18,708 bases of DNA from positions 1-18,708 of the forward strand of contig UQJP01000043.1 of assembly GCA_900541415.1 (NCBI GenBank), given 5' to 3'. The DNA comes from an uncultured Odoribacter sp. (GTDB lineage Bacteria > Bacteroidota > Bacteroidia > Bacteroidales > Marinifilaceae). The notes beneath the pieces were generated by a model. The model saw only the letters and a program-made list of their open reading frames with translations. It did not search any database and was not told the origin of the DNA. The position numbers were made by a program, and so were the translations under genes. Numbering within the stretch: the first letter of the stretch is position 1; every line of letters starts with the position of its first letter. This document shows positions 1 through 6,869 of this stretch, in pieces.

Positions 1-7
1 TTGAAGA

Positions 8-763
8 ATGAAAAAAAAGGCCGATCTAAAAACAATTTCCGCCTGCGGCTGTTATGCCATGACCGCCATCACAGCGGTCACGGCGCAAAATTCCCTGGGC
101 GTGACGGATATACACCCTATACCCCTCACCTCCATAGAAAAACAAATCCGGGCGGTGTTGGACGATATGGGAACCGATGTCGTGAAAATCGGGATGCTCC
201 ATTCCGCCGAAGTGATTCGACTGGTGGTGGAACTCTTGAAAGAATACGACATTCGCTGCATTGTGGCCGATCCGGTTATGGTTACTGCTTCTGGTGATAA
301 ATTATTACAGGACGAAGCAATCTGCTCCTTACGAACGGAATTACTGCCTATCGCCACAATCATCACTCCCAACCTTTTCGAGGCAGAAATCATTACAGGA
401 CAAACAATCCGGGAGCAGGAGGATGTGTACCGGGCTGTCCGGCAAATGCGGGATACAGGCTGCCGGAGTGCCCTGCTAAAGGCCGGGCATCTGATGGCCG
501 ATCCGTTCTACGATGTGATGTATGATTACGAACAAGATCAGGAATACCGTTTTAAAACCACCCGGATCGATACACCGAATACCAACGGAACCGGTTGCTC
601 TTTTGCCTCGGCTATTGCTTCGTTCCTGGCACAGGGGGATGCACTTGAAACGGCGGTGGAAAAAGCACATCACTATTTGCATCAGGCTATTGCCGAAGGA
701 GCGAAATACAAGATCGGACAAGGACACGGAAGCGTACACCATTTCTCCCGCTGGTGGGAATAG
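8..763 (+). CDS. thiD: Hydroxymethylpyrimidine kinase / phosphomethylpyrimidine kinase, 5'-damaged
   Basis: ThiD phosphorylates HMP and then HMP-phosphate to HMP-pyrophosphate in cytosolic thiamine synthesis. The ribokinase-fold signature is clear: ADLKTISACGCYAMTAITAVTAQ near the N-terminus (given here only as the ADLKT and TAVTAQ blocks), DPVMV in the middle, ITPNLFEAE, and the C-terminal anion-hole and catalytic motif NGTGCSFASAI. The protein as read is 251 aa, against roughly 265-275 for the family. It lacks the first ~20 residues, the usual beta-strand plus GSDSSGGAGIQ substrate loop, which should come directly before ADLKT. Instead an ATG at 8 and an A8 run precede it, and an in-frame TGA lies at 2-4. 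The family call is firm; the start is not genuine, whether from a damaged contig end or a real truncation. Confidence 0.9.
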   Translation: MKKKADLKTISACGCYAMTAITAVTAQNSLGVTDIHPIPLTSIEKQIRAVLDDMGTDVVKIGMLHSAEVIRLVVELLKEYDIRCIVADPVMVTASGDKLLQDEAICSLRTELLPIATIITPNLFEAEIITGQTIREQEDVYRAVRQMRDTGCRSALLKAGHLMADPFYDVMYDYEQDQEYRFKTTRIDTPNTNGTGCSFASAIASFLAQGDALETAVEKAHHYLHQAIAEGAKYKIGQGHGSVHHFSRWWE

Positions 764-829
764 TTAAAAATACAGAACACTTTCCAGGATTAAACGTAGA
801 ATAATGAATAACCCACAAACCAATGTATT

Positions 830-1888
830 ATGGATACTATTAATATTACAGATATTCTTGGGGACAAACAAGAATATTATTTAGGACATACCTGCAAAAC
901 GATCGACAAATCTTTACTCCATGCTCCTTCTGCCCAATCGTTTGATGAAGTGTGGATTCCTTCCGACCGTAACATTCCAACCTTGAATAGTCTTCAGGCG
1001 CTCCTGAACCACGGCAGGCTTGCCGGGACAGGCTATGTGTCTATCTTACCCGTAGATCAGGGAATCGAACATACGGCGGGAGCCTCTTTTGCTCCTAATC
1101 CCTTGTATTTCGATCCCGAAAACATTGTTAAACTCGCTATTGAAGGAGGATGTAATGCCGTGGCTTCTACTTTTGGGGTACTGGGAAGCGTTGCCCGGAA
1201 GTATGCTCATAAAATACCTTTTGTTGTAAAAATAAACCACAACGAACTTCTTAGTTATCCCAACACTTACGATCAAATCCTGTTCGGTACGGTGAAAGAA
1301 GCCTGGAACATGGGGGCAGTTGCTGTCGGGGCTACCATTTATTTCGGATCGGCAGAAAGCAGGCGGCAAATCGTCGAGATTGCCAAAGCTTTTGAGTATG
1401 CCCATGAATTAGGTATGGCAACTATTTTATGGTGCTATTTGCGCAATAACAATTTTAAGGCAAACGGTGTCGATTATCATGCGGCAGCCGACCTCACCGG
1501 ACAAGCTAACCATTTGGGAGTAACGATACAAGCCGATATTATTAAACAAAAACTTCCGGTAAATAACGGAGGATTTACAGCACTTCATTTTGCCAAAACC
1601 GACCAGCGGGTATATACACAGCTTACTTCCGAACACCCGATCGATTTATGCCGTTATCAGGTGGCCAATTGCTATATGGGACGTGTCGGCCTAATCAATT
1701 CAGGAGGTGAATCCAGGGGAGATACCGATTTGCAGGAAGCCGTCATCACTGCCGTTGTAAATAAGAGAGCAGGCGGCATGGGGCTGATCAGCGGACGAAA
1801 AGCTTTCCAAAAACCAATGGAAGAAGGGGTAAAACTGTTGCATGCGATACAGGATGTTTATCTTGATCCTCATATCACTTTGGCTTGA
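830..1888 (+). CDS. fbaB: Class I fructose-bisphosphate aldolase (FbaB/DhnA type)
   Basis: This enzyme cleaves fructose 1,6-bisphosphate to two triose phosphates, or runs in reverse in gluconeogenesis, through a Schiff base rather than a metal. At 352 aa it matches the ~350-aa E. coli FbaB nearly end to end from memory. Shared blocks are ILPVDQGIEHTAGASFAPNP (residues ~73-92), HNELLSYPNTYDQ, GATIYFGSAESRRQI, GVDYHAAADLTGQANHL and GMGLISGRKAF. The Schiff-base lysine should be in the block ADIIKQK (Lys239 or Lys241). The ATG at 830 gives a family-like N-terminus. It follows thiD by 66 bp on the same strand with no clear terminator between, so the two may be co-transcribed, though no functional link is evident. 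A hairpin at 1990 probably ends the message. Confidence 0.96.
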   Translation: MDTINITDILGDKQEYYLGHTCKTIDKSLLHAPSAQSFDEVWIPSDRNIPTLNSLQALLNHGRLAGTGYVSILPVDQGIEHTAGASFAPNPLYFDPENIVKLAIEGGCNAVASTFGVLGSVARKYAHKIPFVVKINHNELLSYPNTYDQILFGTVKEAWNMGAVAVGATIYFGSAESRRQIVEIAKAFEYAHELGMATILWCYLRNNNFKANGVDYHAAADLTGQANHLGVTIQADIIKQKLPVNNGGFTALHFAKTDQRVYTQLTSEHPIDLCRYQVANCYMGRVGLINSGGESRGDTDLQEAVITAVVNKRAGGMGLISGRKAFQKPMEEGVKLLHAIQDVYLDPHITLA

Positions 1889-1939
1889 TAAAAAAGAAAA
1901 CGTAAAGAAAGTTTGAATTTATCTTGTTATACGAACTTC

Positions 1940-1960
1940 TATATCAATCGAGTTGATATA
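1940..1960. repeat. 8-bp perfect inverted repeat downstream of fbaB
   Basis: TATATCAA at 1940-1947 and TTGATATA at 1953-1960 are perfect complements around the 5-base spacer TCGAG. No T-run follows, so it is not a classical terminator. It lies between the fbaB stop and the terminator-like hairpin at 1990. It could be an operator-like palindrome or a 3'-UTR stem; chance in AT-rich DNA is also possible. Confidence 0.4.
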
Positions 1961-1989
1961 CCCTGCAATTATATAAATTTTAATATTTT

Positions 1990-2012
1990 GCCCGGAGAAA
2001 TCCGGGCATTTT
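1990..2012 (+). terminator. Rho-independent terminator of fbaB
   Basis: GCCCGG (1990-1995) and CCGGGC (2002-2007) pair perfectly around the 6-base loop AGAAAT, followed by ATTTT. It is GC-rich in an otherwise AT-rich spacer, about 100 bp past the fbaB stop. The T-run is short, so termination may be moderate. Confidence 0.65.
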
Positions 2013-2065
2013 CAATGATCTGTAAACGTGTTTTTATTGCTGGCGGCTTCTTTCGGTAGATAAAT

Positions 2066-2099
2066 AAAAAGCTCCGGAATCGTTGATTTCAGAGCTTTT
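2066..2099 (-). terminator. Rho-independent terminator of gpmA
   Basis: AAAAGCTC (2067-2074) pairs with GAGCTTTT (2092-2099). An inner GGAATC/GATTTC stem with one wobble closes on loop GTT. Read on the minus strand the hairpin ends in GAGCTTTTT, placing the U-run correctly about 30 bp after the gpmA stop. Confidence 0.8.
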
Positions 2100-2128
2100 C
2101 ACAAGATATTACAGGCGAATAACCCTTC

Positions 2129-2872
2129 CTATTTCTTTCCTTGATTGGCAACTGCTTCCATTAACTTCTTAATCTTTTCCGGATCACCCAGGAAATAGTC
2201 GTTAATCAGATTTAAATCCTGATCGAAATCAAAAACATAAGGCACGGCTGTAGGAAGATTTAACCCAACAATCATTTCATCGGATATACCTTTCAAGTAT
2301 TTAATAATTCCCCTCAGGCTATTCCCGTGGGCTACCACTAAAATCTGGTCATTATCCTTTAAAGAGGGAAATATCTCTTTTTTCCAATAAGGCAGTATCC
2401 GGTCGATCGTATCTTTCAGCGATTCGGTTTCGGGTAATTCGGCAGGCGGCACATCTTTATAACGAATCTCAAACCGGGGATTTCTCGGATCTTCCGGTGA
2501 TAAAGCCGGAGCAGGAATATCATAGCTGCGGCGCCAGATCAAAACCTGGTCTTCCCCATATTTTGCAGCCGTTTCACTTTTATTCAATCCCTGTAAAGCT
2601 CCGTAGTGCTTCTCGTTCAAACGCCAGCTCTTTTCCACAGGAATCCAGTCCTGATCCATTTGGTCGAGTGCAAAATTCAAAGTTTTGATAGCCCTTTTTA
2701 AGAAAGAAGTGTACGCTTTATCGAATTGGAACCCTTTTTCTTTCATCACCTTCCCCGCTTCTATCGCTTCCCCCACTCCTTTTTCCGTCAGGTCGACATC
2801 TGTCCATCCGGTAAATTTATTTTCCTGATTCCATAAGCTTTCCCCGTGGCGTAGTAAAACAATTCTTTTCAT
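2129..2872 (-). CDS. gpmA: 2,3-bisphosphoglycerate-dependent phosphoglycerate mutase
   Basis: GpmA interconverts 3- and 2-phosphoglycerate in glycolysis and gluconeogenesis through a phosphohistidine primed by 2,3-bisphosphoglycerate. At 247 aa it is the normal length (E. coli 250). The histidine-phosphatase motif LLRHGES carries nucleophile His9, and KFTGWTDVDLTEKG is the family signature after it. Glu87 in LNEKHYGALQG matches the catalytic acid, and His182 in VVAHGNSLRG is the second catalytic histidine. The ATG at 2872 is the only start that keeps the RHG strand at its usual position. It is monocistronic by layout: a terminator follows at 2066-2099 and the rubrerythrin terminator (2945-2976) lies just upstream. 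I found no convincing -7 element for its promoter. Confidence 0.97.
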   Translation of the reverse strand: MKRIVLLRHGESLWNQENKFTGWTDVDLTEKGVGEAIEAGKVMKEKGFQFDKAYTSFLKRAIKTLNFALDQMDQDWIPVEKSWRLNEKHYGALQGLNKSETAAKYGEDQVLIWRRSYDIPAPALSPEDPRNPRFEIRYKDVPPAELPETESLKDTIDRILPYWKKEIFPSLKDNDQILVVAHGNSLRGIIKYLKGISDEMIVGLNLPTAVPYVFDFDQDLNLINDYFLGDPEKIKKLMEAVANQGKK

Positions 2873-2944
2873 AACTCTTATATTTTAATTATTAAAGATC
2901 ATACGTTTTTTTATCTCCCAGGTTATCCTTGCACATCTTCTCTT

Positions 2945-2976
2945 AAAAAAATTCCCGCAGGAAACTCCTACGGGAA
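2945..2976 (-). terminator. Rho-independent terminator of the rubrerythrin gene
   Basis: An 11-bp stem, TTCCCGCAGGA (2952-2962) against TCCTACGGGAA (2966-2976) with one wobble, encloses a 3-base loop. On the minus strand the 3' arm is followed by seven T (complement of A2945-2951). It lies 20 bp beyond the rubrerythrin stop and insulates gpmA. Confidence 0.9.
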
Positions 2977-2996
2977 CTTAAGGCTATTCATTAAAA

Positions 2997-3548
2997 TTAC
3001 TTTTTAAAGTAACGGTTGTACAGACCTTCAAATCCTTTACCGTGGCGTGCTTCGTCTTTACACATTTCGTGTACGGTATCGTGAATCGCATCCAAATTCA
3101 ATTTTTTAGCCAAAGTTGCAATCCGTTTTTTATCTTCACATGCTCCGGCTTCGGCTTCCATTCTCTTTTTCAGGTTGGTTTCGGTATCCCAAACACATTC
3201 GCCCAATAATTCGCAGAACTTCGCTGCATGTTCTGCTTCTTCCCAGGCATAACGCTTGAATGCTTCTGCCACTTCCGGATAGCCTTCCCGGTCGGCCTGA
3301 CGGCTCATGGCCAGATACATACCCACTTCAGTACATTCCCCGTTGAAATGGGCTTTCAAACCTTCCAGCACTTCTTCGTCTACGCCTTTTGCCACACCAA
3401 TTACATGCTCGTCAACAAAAGTCAGTGCCCCTTCGCTTTCTTTTAATTCCTTGAATTTGCTGCGAGGTACTTTACATTGAGGACAAAATTCCGGAGCTTC
3501 TTCACCTTCATGAACATAGCCACATACCGTGCAAATAAATTTTTTCAT
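2997..3548 (-). CDS. rbr: Reverse-type rubrerythrin (N-terminal rubredoxin, C-terminal diiron domain)
   Basis: Rubrerythrins reduce hydrogen peroxide to water with electrons from NAD(P)H via rubredoxin iron to a diiron site, protecting anaerobes in the cytoplasm. The 183-aa protein has the rubredoxin knuckles first: Cys6/Cys9 (CTVC) and Cys22/Cys25 (CPQC). The ferritin-like bundle follows, with Glu71 or Glu74, Glu104-x-x-His107, Glu131/Glu133 and Glu166-x-x-His169 as likely iron ligands. This domain order is reversed from classical rubrerythrin. The start at 3548 (MKKFICTVCG) is chosen because rubredoxin domains begin there; the frame stays open to 3593 but that stretch is not family-like. 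It lies 54 bp downstream of the PerR-type gene on the same strand, so co-expression under peroxide control is likely. Confidence 0.95.
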   Translation of the reverse strand: MKKFICTVCGYVHEGEEAPEFCPQCKVPRSKFKELKESEGALTFVDEHVIGVAKGVDEEVLEGLKAHFNGECTEVGMYLAMSRQADREGYPEVAEAFKRYAWEEAEHAAKFCELLGECVWDTETNLKKRMEAEAGACEDKKRIATLAKKLNLDAIHDTVHEMCKDEARHGKGFEGLYNRYFKK

Positions 3549-3602
3549 AACGTTTTTTGTTTTATTGATTAATATTATTTGTGGACGCACCACATTTTAT
3601 TT

Positions 3603-4031
3603 TTAGTTGCTGTTTTTCTTCTGCTGGCAATCTTTACAATAGCCTTTGTAATATAGATGCACTTCAGTCACTTTAAACTCGTCTATTTCCTGCCGCTCTA
3701 CATACCCGATGTCTTTTACCGGCACATCAAACACCTTACAACATTCCACACATTGAAAATGAGCGTGATTCGAAGTATCTATATCGAAACGCACATTTTT
3801 TTCATCGATCACGAGTGCTAACAAAGCTCCTTGCTCTGCAAACAGTTTCAAGGTGTTATAAACTGTTGTTTTTGATAAAGTAGGCATGGAAACATATAAT
3901 GCGTTATAAATATCCTCCACGCTGGGATGGATACGGTTATGAATCAGAAAATTCATAATCGCAATCCGTTGTTGTGAAGGTTTGATGGAAAACCTCAACA
4001 AATATTCATGCGCATTAGTAATTGTATCCAT
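3603..4031 (-). CDS. perR: PerR-type peroxide-sensing repressor (Fur family)
   Basis: This is a Fur-family winged-helix metalloregulator of 142 aa. The DNA-binding half (residues ~18-65) includes HPSVEDIYNAL and KTTVYNTLKLF. The structural zinc site is Cys94/Cys97 and Cys132/Cys135. The sensing site residues His35, Asp83, His89, His91 and Asp102 fall at positions equal to Bacillus subtilis PerR (37, 85, 91, 93, 104) minus two. Asp rather than Glu at the last position is the feature known to separate PerR from Fur. In PerR, iron-catalysed oxidation of the sensing histidines releases DNA. A near-consensus Per box lies 7 bp before the ATG, and a reverse rubrerythrin, a standard PerR target, lies immediately downstream. 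PerR over Fur or Zur is well supported but untested. Confidence 0.9.
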   Translation of the reverse strand: MDTITNAHEYLLRFSIKPSQQRIAIMNFLIHNRIHPSVEDIYNALYVSMPTLSKTTVYNTLKLFAEQGALLALVIDEKNVRFDIDTSNHAHFQCVECCKVFDVPVKDIGYVERQEIDEFKVTEVHLYYKGYCKDCQQKKNSN

Positions 4032-4038
4032 TATTGAT

Positions 4039-4058
4039 TTGTAATCATTACAATTTTA
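4039..4058 (-). promoter_or_regulatory. Per box overlapping the perR promoter
   Basis: TTGTAATGATTACAA (minus strand, 4053 to 4039) is a perfect 7-1-7 palindrome. It differs from the B. subtilis Per box TTATAATNATTATAA only by one symmetric change per arm. A -7-like element TAAAATTG (4058-4051; consensus TAnnTTTG, one mismatch) shares its last three bases with the box, so a bound repressor would cover the predicted transcription start. The box ends 7 bp before the perR ATG. Autorepression, extended to rbr by read-through, is inferred. Confidence 0.75.
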
Positions 4059-4239
4059 TAACAAGTGCAAATTTATTTTCTTTTTTAACATTTTCAAAAA
4101 TTAATCTGAATTTTTCAGCAGTCAGACCTCTATTTAAAATCGTTCTATTTTCCGTCCTGCTGAAATTTCCAAAATGGAATACTTTAATATATGTACGATT
4201 TCCCTTTGTTTTTTCTGGCAATAAGTTTTCTGGAAATAG

Positions 4240-4270
4240 TTTTAATTTTCCAATTTTGTTTATAACTTTG
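4240..4270 (+). promoter_or_regulatory. Bacteroidetes-type promoter directly abutting a start codon
   Basis: TAACTTTG at 4263-4270 fits the -7 consensus TAnnTTTG exactly. TTTT at 4240-4243, spaced 19 bp, is a one-mismatch -33 (TTTG). Only four bases (TAAC) separate the -7 element from the ATG at 4275, so the predicted transcript starts at or next to the start codon, implying a leaderless or nearly leaderless message. Confidence 0.55.
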
Positions 4271-4274
4271 TAAC

Positions 4275-4613
4275 ATGTTTTTTCTCGGGATTTCAGCTCA
4301 TATATTGATCTATTTTCTGATCCCTGCCTTTTTAGTTGCGTGCTTATTCTTTAACGGCAAATCGGATACACTGGAAGTTGCAGACTTCCTTCCGGTATGT
4401 ATTATGCACGAATCACAGGTTGCAGCGATAAATTATAACGACACTTATGTATATGGAGTGTCTGAATGTGTGCTTTCCGAAGAAAAAGAAGAAATCACTT
4501 TTCCCCAATTTACGGTTCAGGTAGAATTTCCGTCCCCGGTTAAAATGTATTGTTCTCCGGGAATCGGCGGTCATTCTTTACGCGCCCCTCCTGCTATGAT
4601 TTTAGGTTGCTGA
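4275..4613 (+). CDS. Small membrane-anchored protein upstream of a TonB-dependent receptor
   Basis: I do not recognise a named family for this 112-aa protein. Residues ~8-27 form one hydrophobic helix (ILIYFLIPAFLVACLFF), either an uncleaved anchor or a signal sequence. The rest is a short soluble tail with four scattered cysteines and a proline-rich C-terminus, RAPPAMILGC. Short secreted or anchored proteins with a similar helix and a C-terminal double-proline motif are, as far as I recall, found directly upstream of TonB-dependent receptors in other Bacteroidetes; that parallel is from memory and unchecked. The receptor follows 96 bp downstream with no terminator between, so they probably share a transcript. 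The ATG at 4275 lies four bases after a -7 element. A spurious ORF is possible but less likely given the helix and promoter. Confidence 0.6.
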   Translation: MFFLGISAHILIYFLIPAFLVACLFFNGKSDTLEVADFLPVCIMHESQVAAINYNDTYVYGVSECVLSEEKEEITFPQFTVQVEFPSPVKMYCSPGIGGHSLRAPPAMILGC

Positions 4614-4709
4614 TTATCTTATGTTATAAGTTCGGGATATTTTCCGGAGTAAAATGGGATTATCAGGGAATATTTTGTCTAAAATCATAATTTCAAATAA
4701 GATCAATTG

Positions 4710-6842
4710 ATGCGAATAATCTTGACGATAGCATTAGTGGGGATCATTTTGACCAATGTCTCCGCTCAGCAAATGACCGTGGCGATTAACGATTCTACAC
4801 TAAGCTCCATTCAGCAGCTAAAAGAAGTAGTCGTTTCCGCCGAAAAACGGGAACTCGCCCCCACGGATATTCCTACGGCTTTAACCGTGGTGTCTGAAAG
4901 TGCTATTCCTGGGGAAAATAATCCCGACTTACGGAATATTTCAGGAATCGTTCCTAATTTTTATATGCAGGAAGGAGGCCTGAAACTCTCCACCCCTTTA
5001 TATATCCGGGGAATTGGTACGGTTTCCGGGACTCCTCCGGTAGGACTCTATGTGGATGGTGTGCCTGTTTTTGACAAGAATGGATTTGTTTTCGACCTGT
5101 ACGACATCAAACAGATCGAAGTACTCAGAGGGCCGCAAACCACCTTGTACGGCAGGAATAGTATTAACGGACTGATCCATATCGTAACCAATGCTCCTAC
5201 CAATAAATTTGGCTTGCAGTTTAAAGCAGGAGTTGCCAGTTACAGGTCGCAGAATTACAATGTCGTATTGAATTTACCGATCAAAATGGTGTATAGCAAA
5301 CTGTCATTTTCTTATAACAAGTCAAAGGGATATTTCAAGAATCACTTTGAAGGCGATGAAAAATCGAATCCTTCCGATTCTTATAACTTGCGTTACCAGG
5401 GAAATGTTTACGCTGCAAGAAATTGGAAAATCGGTTTCGGTGTGAATTATAATAATTCATTCGACGGCGGATACGCTTATCATGCCGTAGATTCATTGAA
5501 AGCCAACCGCTATACGGTAAATTTCAACACTCCGTCTTCTTATAACCGCGATTTGCTGTCGTCTTACCTGAATTTGAAAAAGAACGGCCGGAAAATGGCA
5601 TTCAATTCTGTAACCTCTTATTCCTGGACGAAAGATAAGCAAATGCTGGATGCGGATTTCACTTATTTGGACGTGTTCGACAATAATAAAAAATCACGTC
5701 AGAATTTAGTGACACAGGAATTGAATTTACAATCCATTACAGGAAAAAAACTGGACTGGACGGTTGGAACATTCGGATTCTACAAAGATTTAACCAACAA
5801 TTACCTGGCAACCTTCGGTGCAGACAAGGAATATTTGTTGCCTATGGCTTTGGATAAAGCCAAATATTTCAACAATACCACCACCTGGGGCATTGCCGGA
5901 TATGGACAGCTAACCTGGAACGACCTCCTGCCCGGTTTGTCGCTTACAGCCGGAATTCGGTATGACTATGAAAAAGCCGACCTCACCTATATCGACAGTC
6001 TTCTTTTTACGGGCTCGTCCCACTATAAAGAATATCATGATGCGAAAAACGGAAAGGGTTTCAAATCGTGGCTGCCCAAGTTTTCCCTGTTACAAAAATG
6101 GAACGATAATTTTTCGCACTATCTCAGTATTTCCAAAGGTTATAAGGCCGGAGGCTATAACATCATTGTCAATGAAATGAGTTCTCAATTGGTGAATTTG
6201 GGATACGATGAAGAAAAATTGTGGAATTATGAGATCGGGATGAAATATTTCAGCCCGGATAAAAAATTTAATCTGAATGCAGCCGTTTTCTATATCGATT
6301 GGAAAGACCAGCAAATTTTTGTTATGGGTATGATGGGTCCCAGTCTTAAAAACGCAGGAGATGCCCGCAGTATCGGAGGGGAATTGGATTTACAATGGGA
6401 GTTTATCCCTAATCTCACCTATCTGCTTTCTGCCGGATATAGCAATGCGAAATACTATCACCATCTGACTCCTGAATATGAGGGTAATCATATCGTGATG
6501 GCACCAGAATTTACAGGAAATACTGGACTTTCTTACCGAAAAACGGTAAAAGCATCCTGGTTTCGTTCTTTTGCTGCTTCTACCACCGTCACCGGATTCG
6601 GAACCCAATACTTCGACGAAGCGAATTTATTGAAGCAAGACCCCTATTTCCTCTGGAATCTCGATTTTTCCATCTCCGGAAAATATATCGATTTTCACGT
6701 ATGGGGAAAGAATATTCTGGATAAGGCATTTTTCACTTATATGCTGAATAATCCCGTAGGCGAAAAACTACCTCAATATTTCAATATGGGGCAATCCGGG
6801 GCTCCTGCCCGCTTCGGGGCTTCTATTACTTTTAAAATTTAA
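4710..6842 (+). CDS. TonB-dependent outer-membrane receptor, substrate unknown
   Basis: This 710-aa outer-membrane beta-barrel imports a ligand using TonB/ExbBD energy. A signal peptide (MRIILTIALVGIILTNVSAQ) is followed by a TonB-box-like segment LKEVVVSAEK. The plug domain, roughly residues 40-160, contains PLYIRGIG, VGLYVDGVP, IKQIEVLRGPQTTLYGRNS and GLIHIVTNAP. The remainder is strand-rich barrel with the typical late motif YKAGGYN and ends at TFKI. It lacks the N-terminal carboxypeptidase-like domain and does not resemble SusC, so a small ligand such as a metal chelate, haem or vitamin is more likely than a glycan; I cannot say which. The ATG at 4710 is preferred to the TTG at 4707. A small anchored protein precedes it and a lipoprotein follows by 27 bp, suggesting one transport operon. 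Confidence 0.93.
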   Translation: MRIILTIALVGIILTNVSAQQMTVAINDSTLSSIQQLKEVVVSAEKRELAPTDIPTALTVVSESAIPGENNPDLRNISGIVPNFYMQEGGLKLSTPLYIRGIGTVSGTPPVGLYVDGVPVFDKNGFVFDLYDIKQIEVLRGPQTTLYGRNSINGLIHIVTNAPTNKFGLQFKAGVASYRSQNYNVVLNLPIKMVYSKLSFSYNKSKGYFKNHFEGDEKSNPSDSYNLRYQGNVYAARNWKIGFGVNYNNSFDGGYAYHAVDSLKANRYTVNFNTPSSYNRDLLSSYLNLKKNGRKMAFNSVTSYSWTKDKQMLDADFTYLDVFDNNKKSRQNLVTQELNLQSITGKKLDWTVGTFGFYKDLTNNYLATFGADKEYLLPMALDKAKYFNNTTTWGIAGYGQLTWNDLLPGLSLTAGIRYDYEKADLTYIDSLLFTGSSHYKEYHDAKNGKGFKSWLPKFSLLQKWNDNFSHYLSISKGYKAGGYNIIVNEMSSQLVNLGYDEEKLWNYEIGMKYFSPDKKFNLNAAVFYIDWKDQQIFVMGMMGPSLKNAGDARSIGGELDLQWEFIPNLTYLLSAGYSNAKYYHHLTPEYEGNHIVMAPEFTGNTGLSYRKTVKASWFRSFAASTTVTGFGTQYFDEANLLKQDPYFLWNLDFSISGKYIDFHVWGKNILDKAFFTYMLNNPVGEKLPQYFNMGQSGAPARFGASITFKI

Positions 6843-6869
6843 TTGAAAAATATTTAAAACTGACTCAAG

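Noticed and set aside
1..297. 98-aa frame beginning at TTG position 1
   Set aside because: It is the +1 shadow of thiD; the thiD frame carries all the conserved motifs.
3549..3593. N-terminally extended rubrerythrin starting at 3593
   Set aside because: The extra 15 residues precede the rubredoxin domain, are not family-like and lie in the AT-rich spacer after perR.
3549..3602. Second Per box before rubrerythrin
   Set aside because: The AT-rich stretch AATAATATTAATCA only loosely resembles the palindrome and does not fit the 7-1-7 symmetry.
4022..4273. 83-aa plus-strand open frame opposite the perR promoter
   Set aside because: AT-rich, low-complexity translation with no domain; it covers the Per box and the promoter of the next gene, so it is non-coding.
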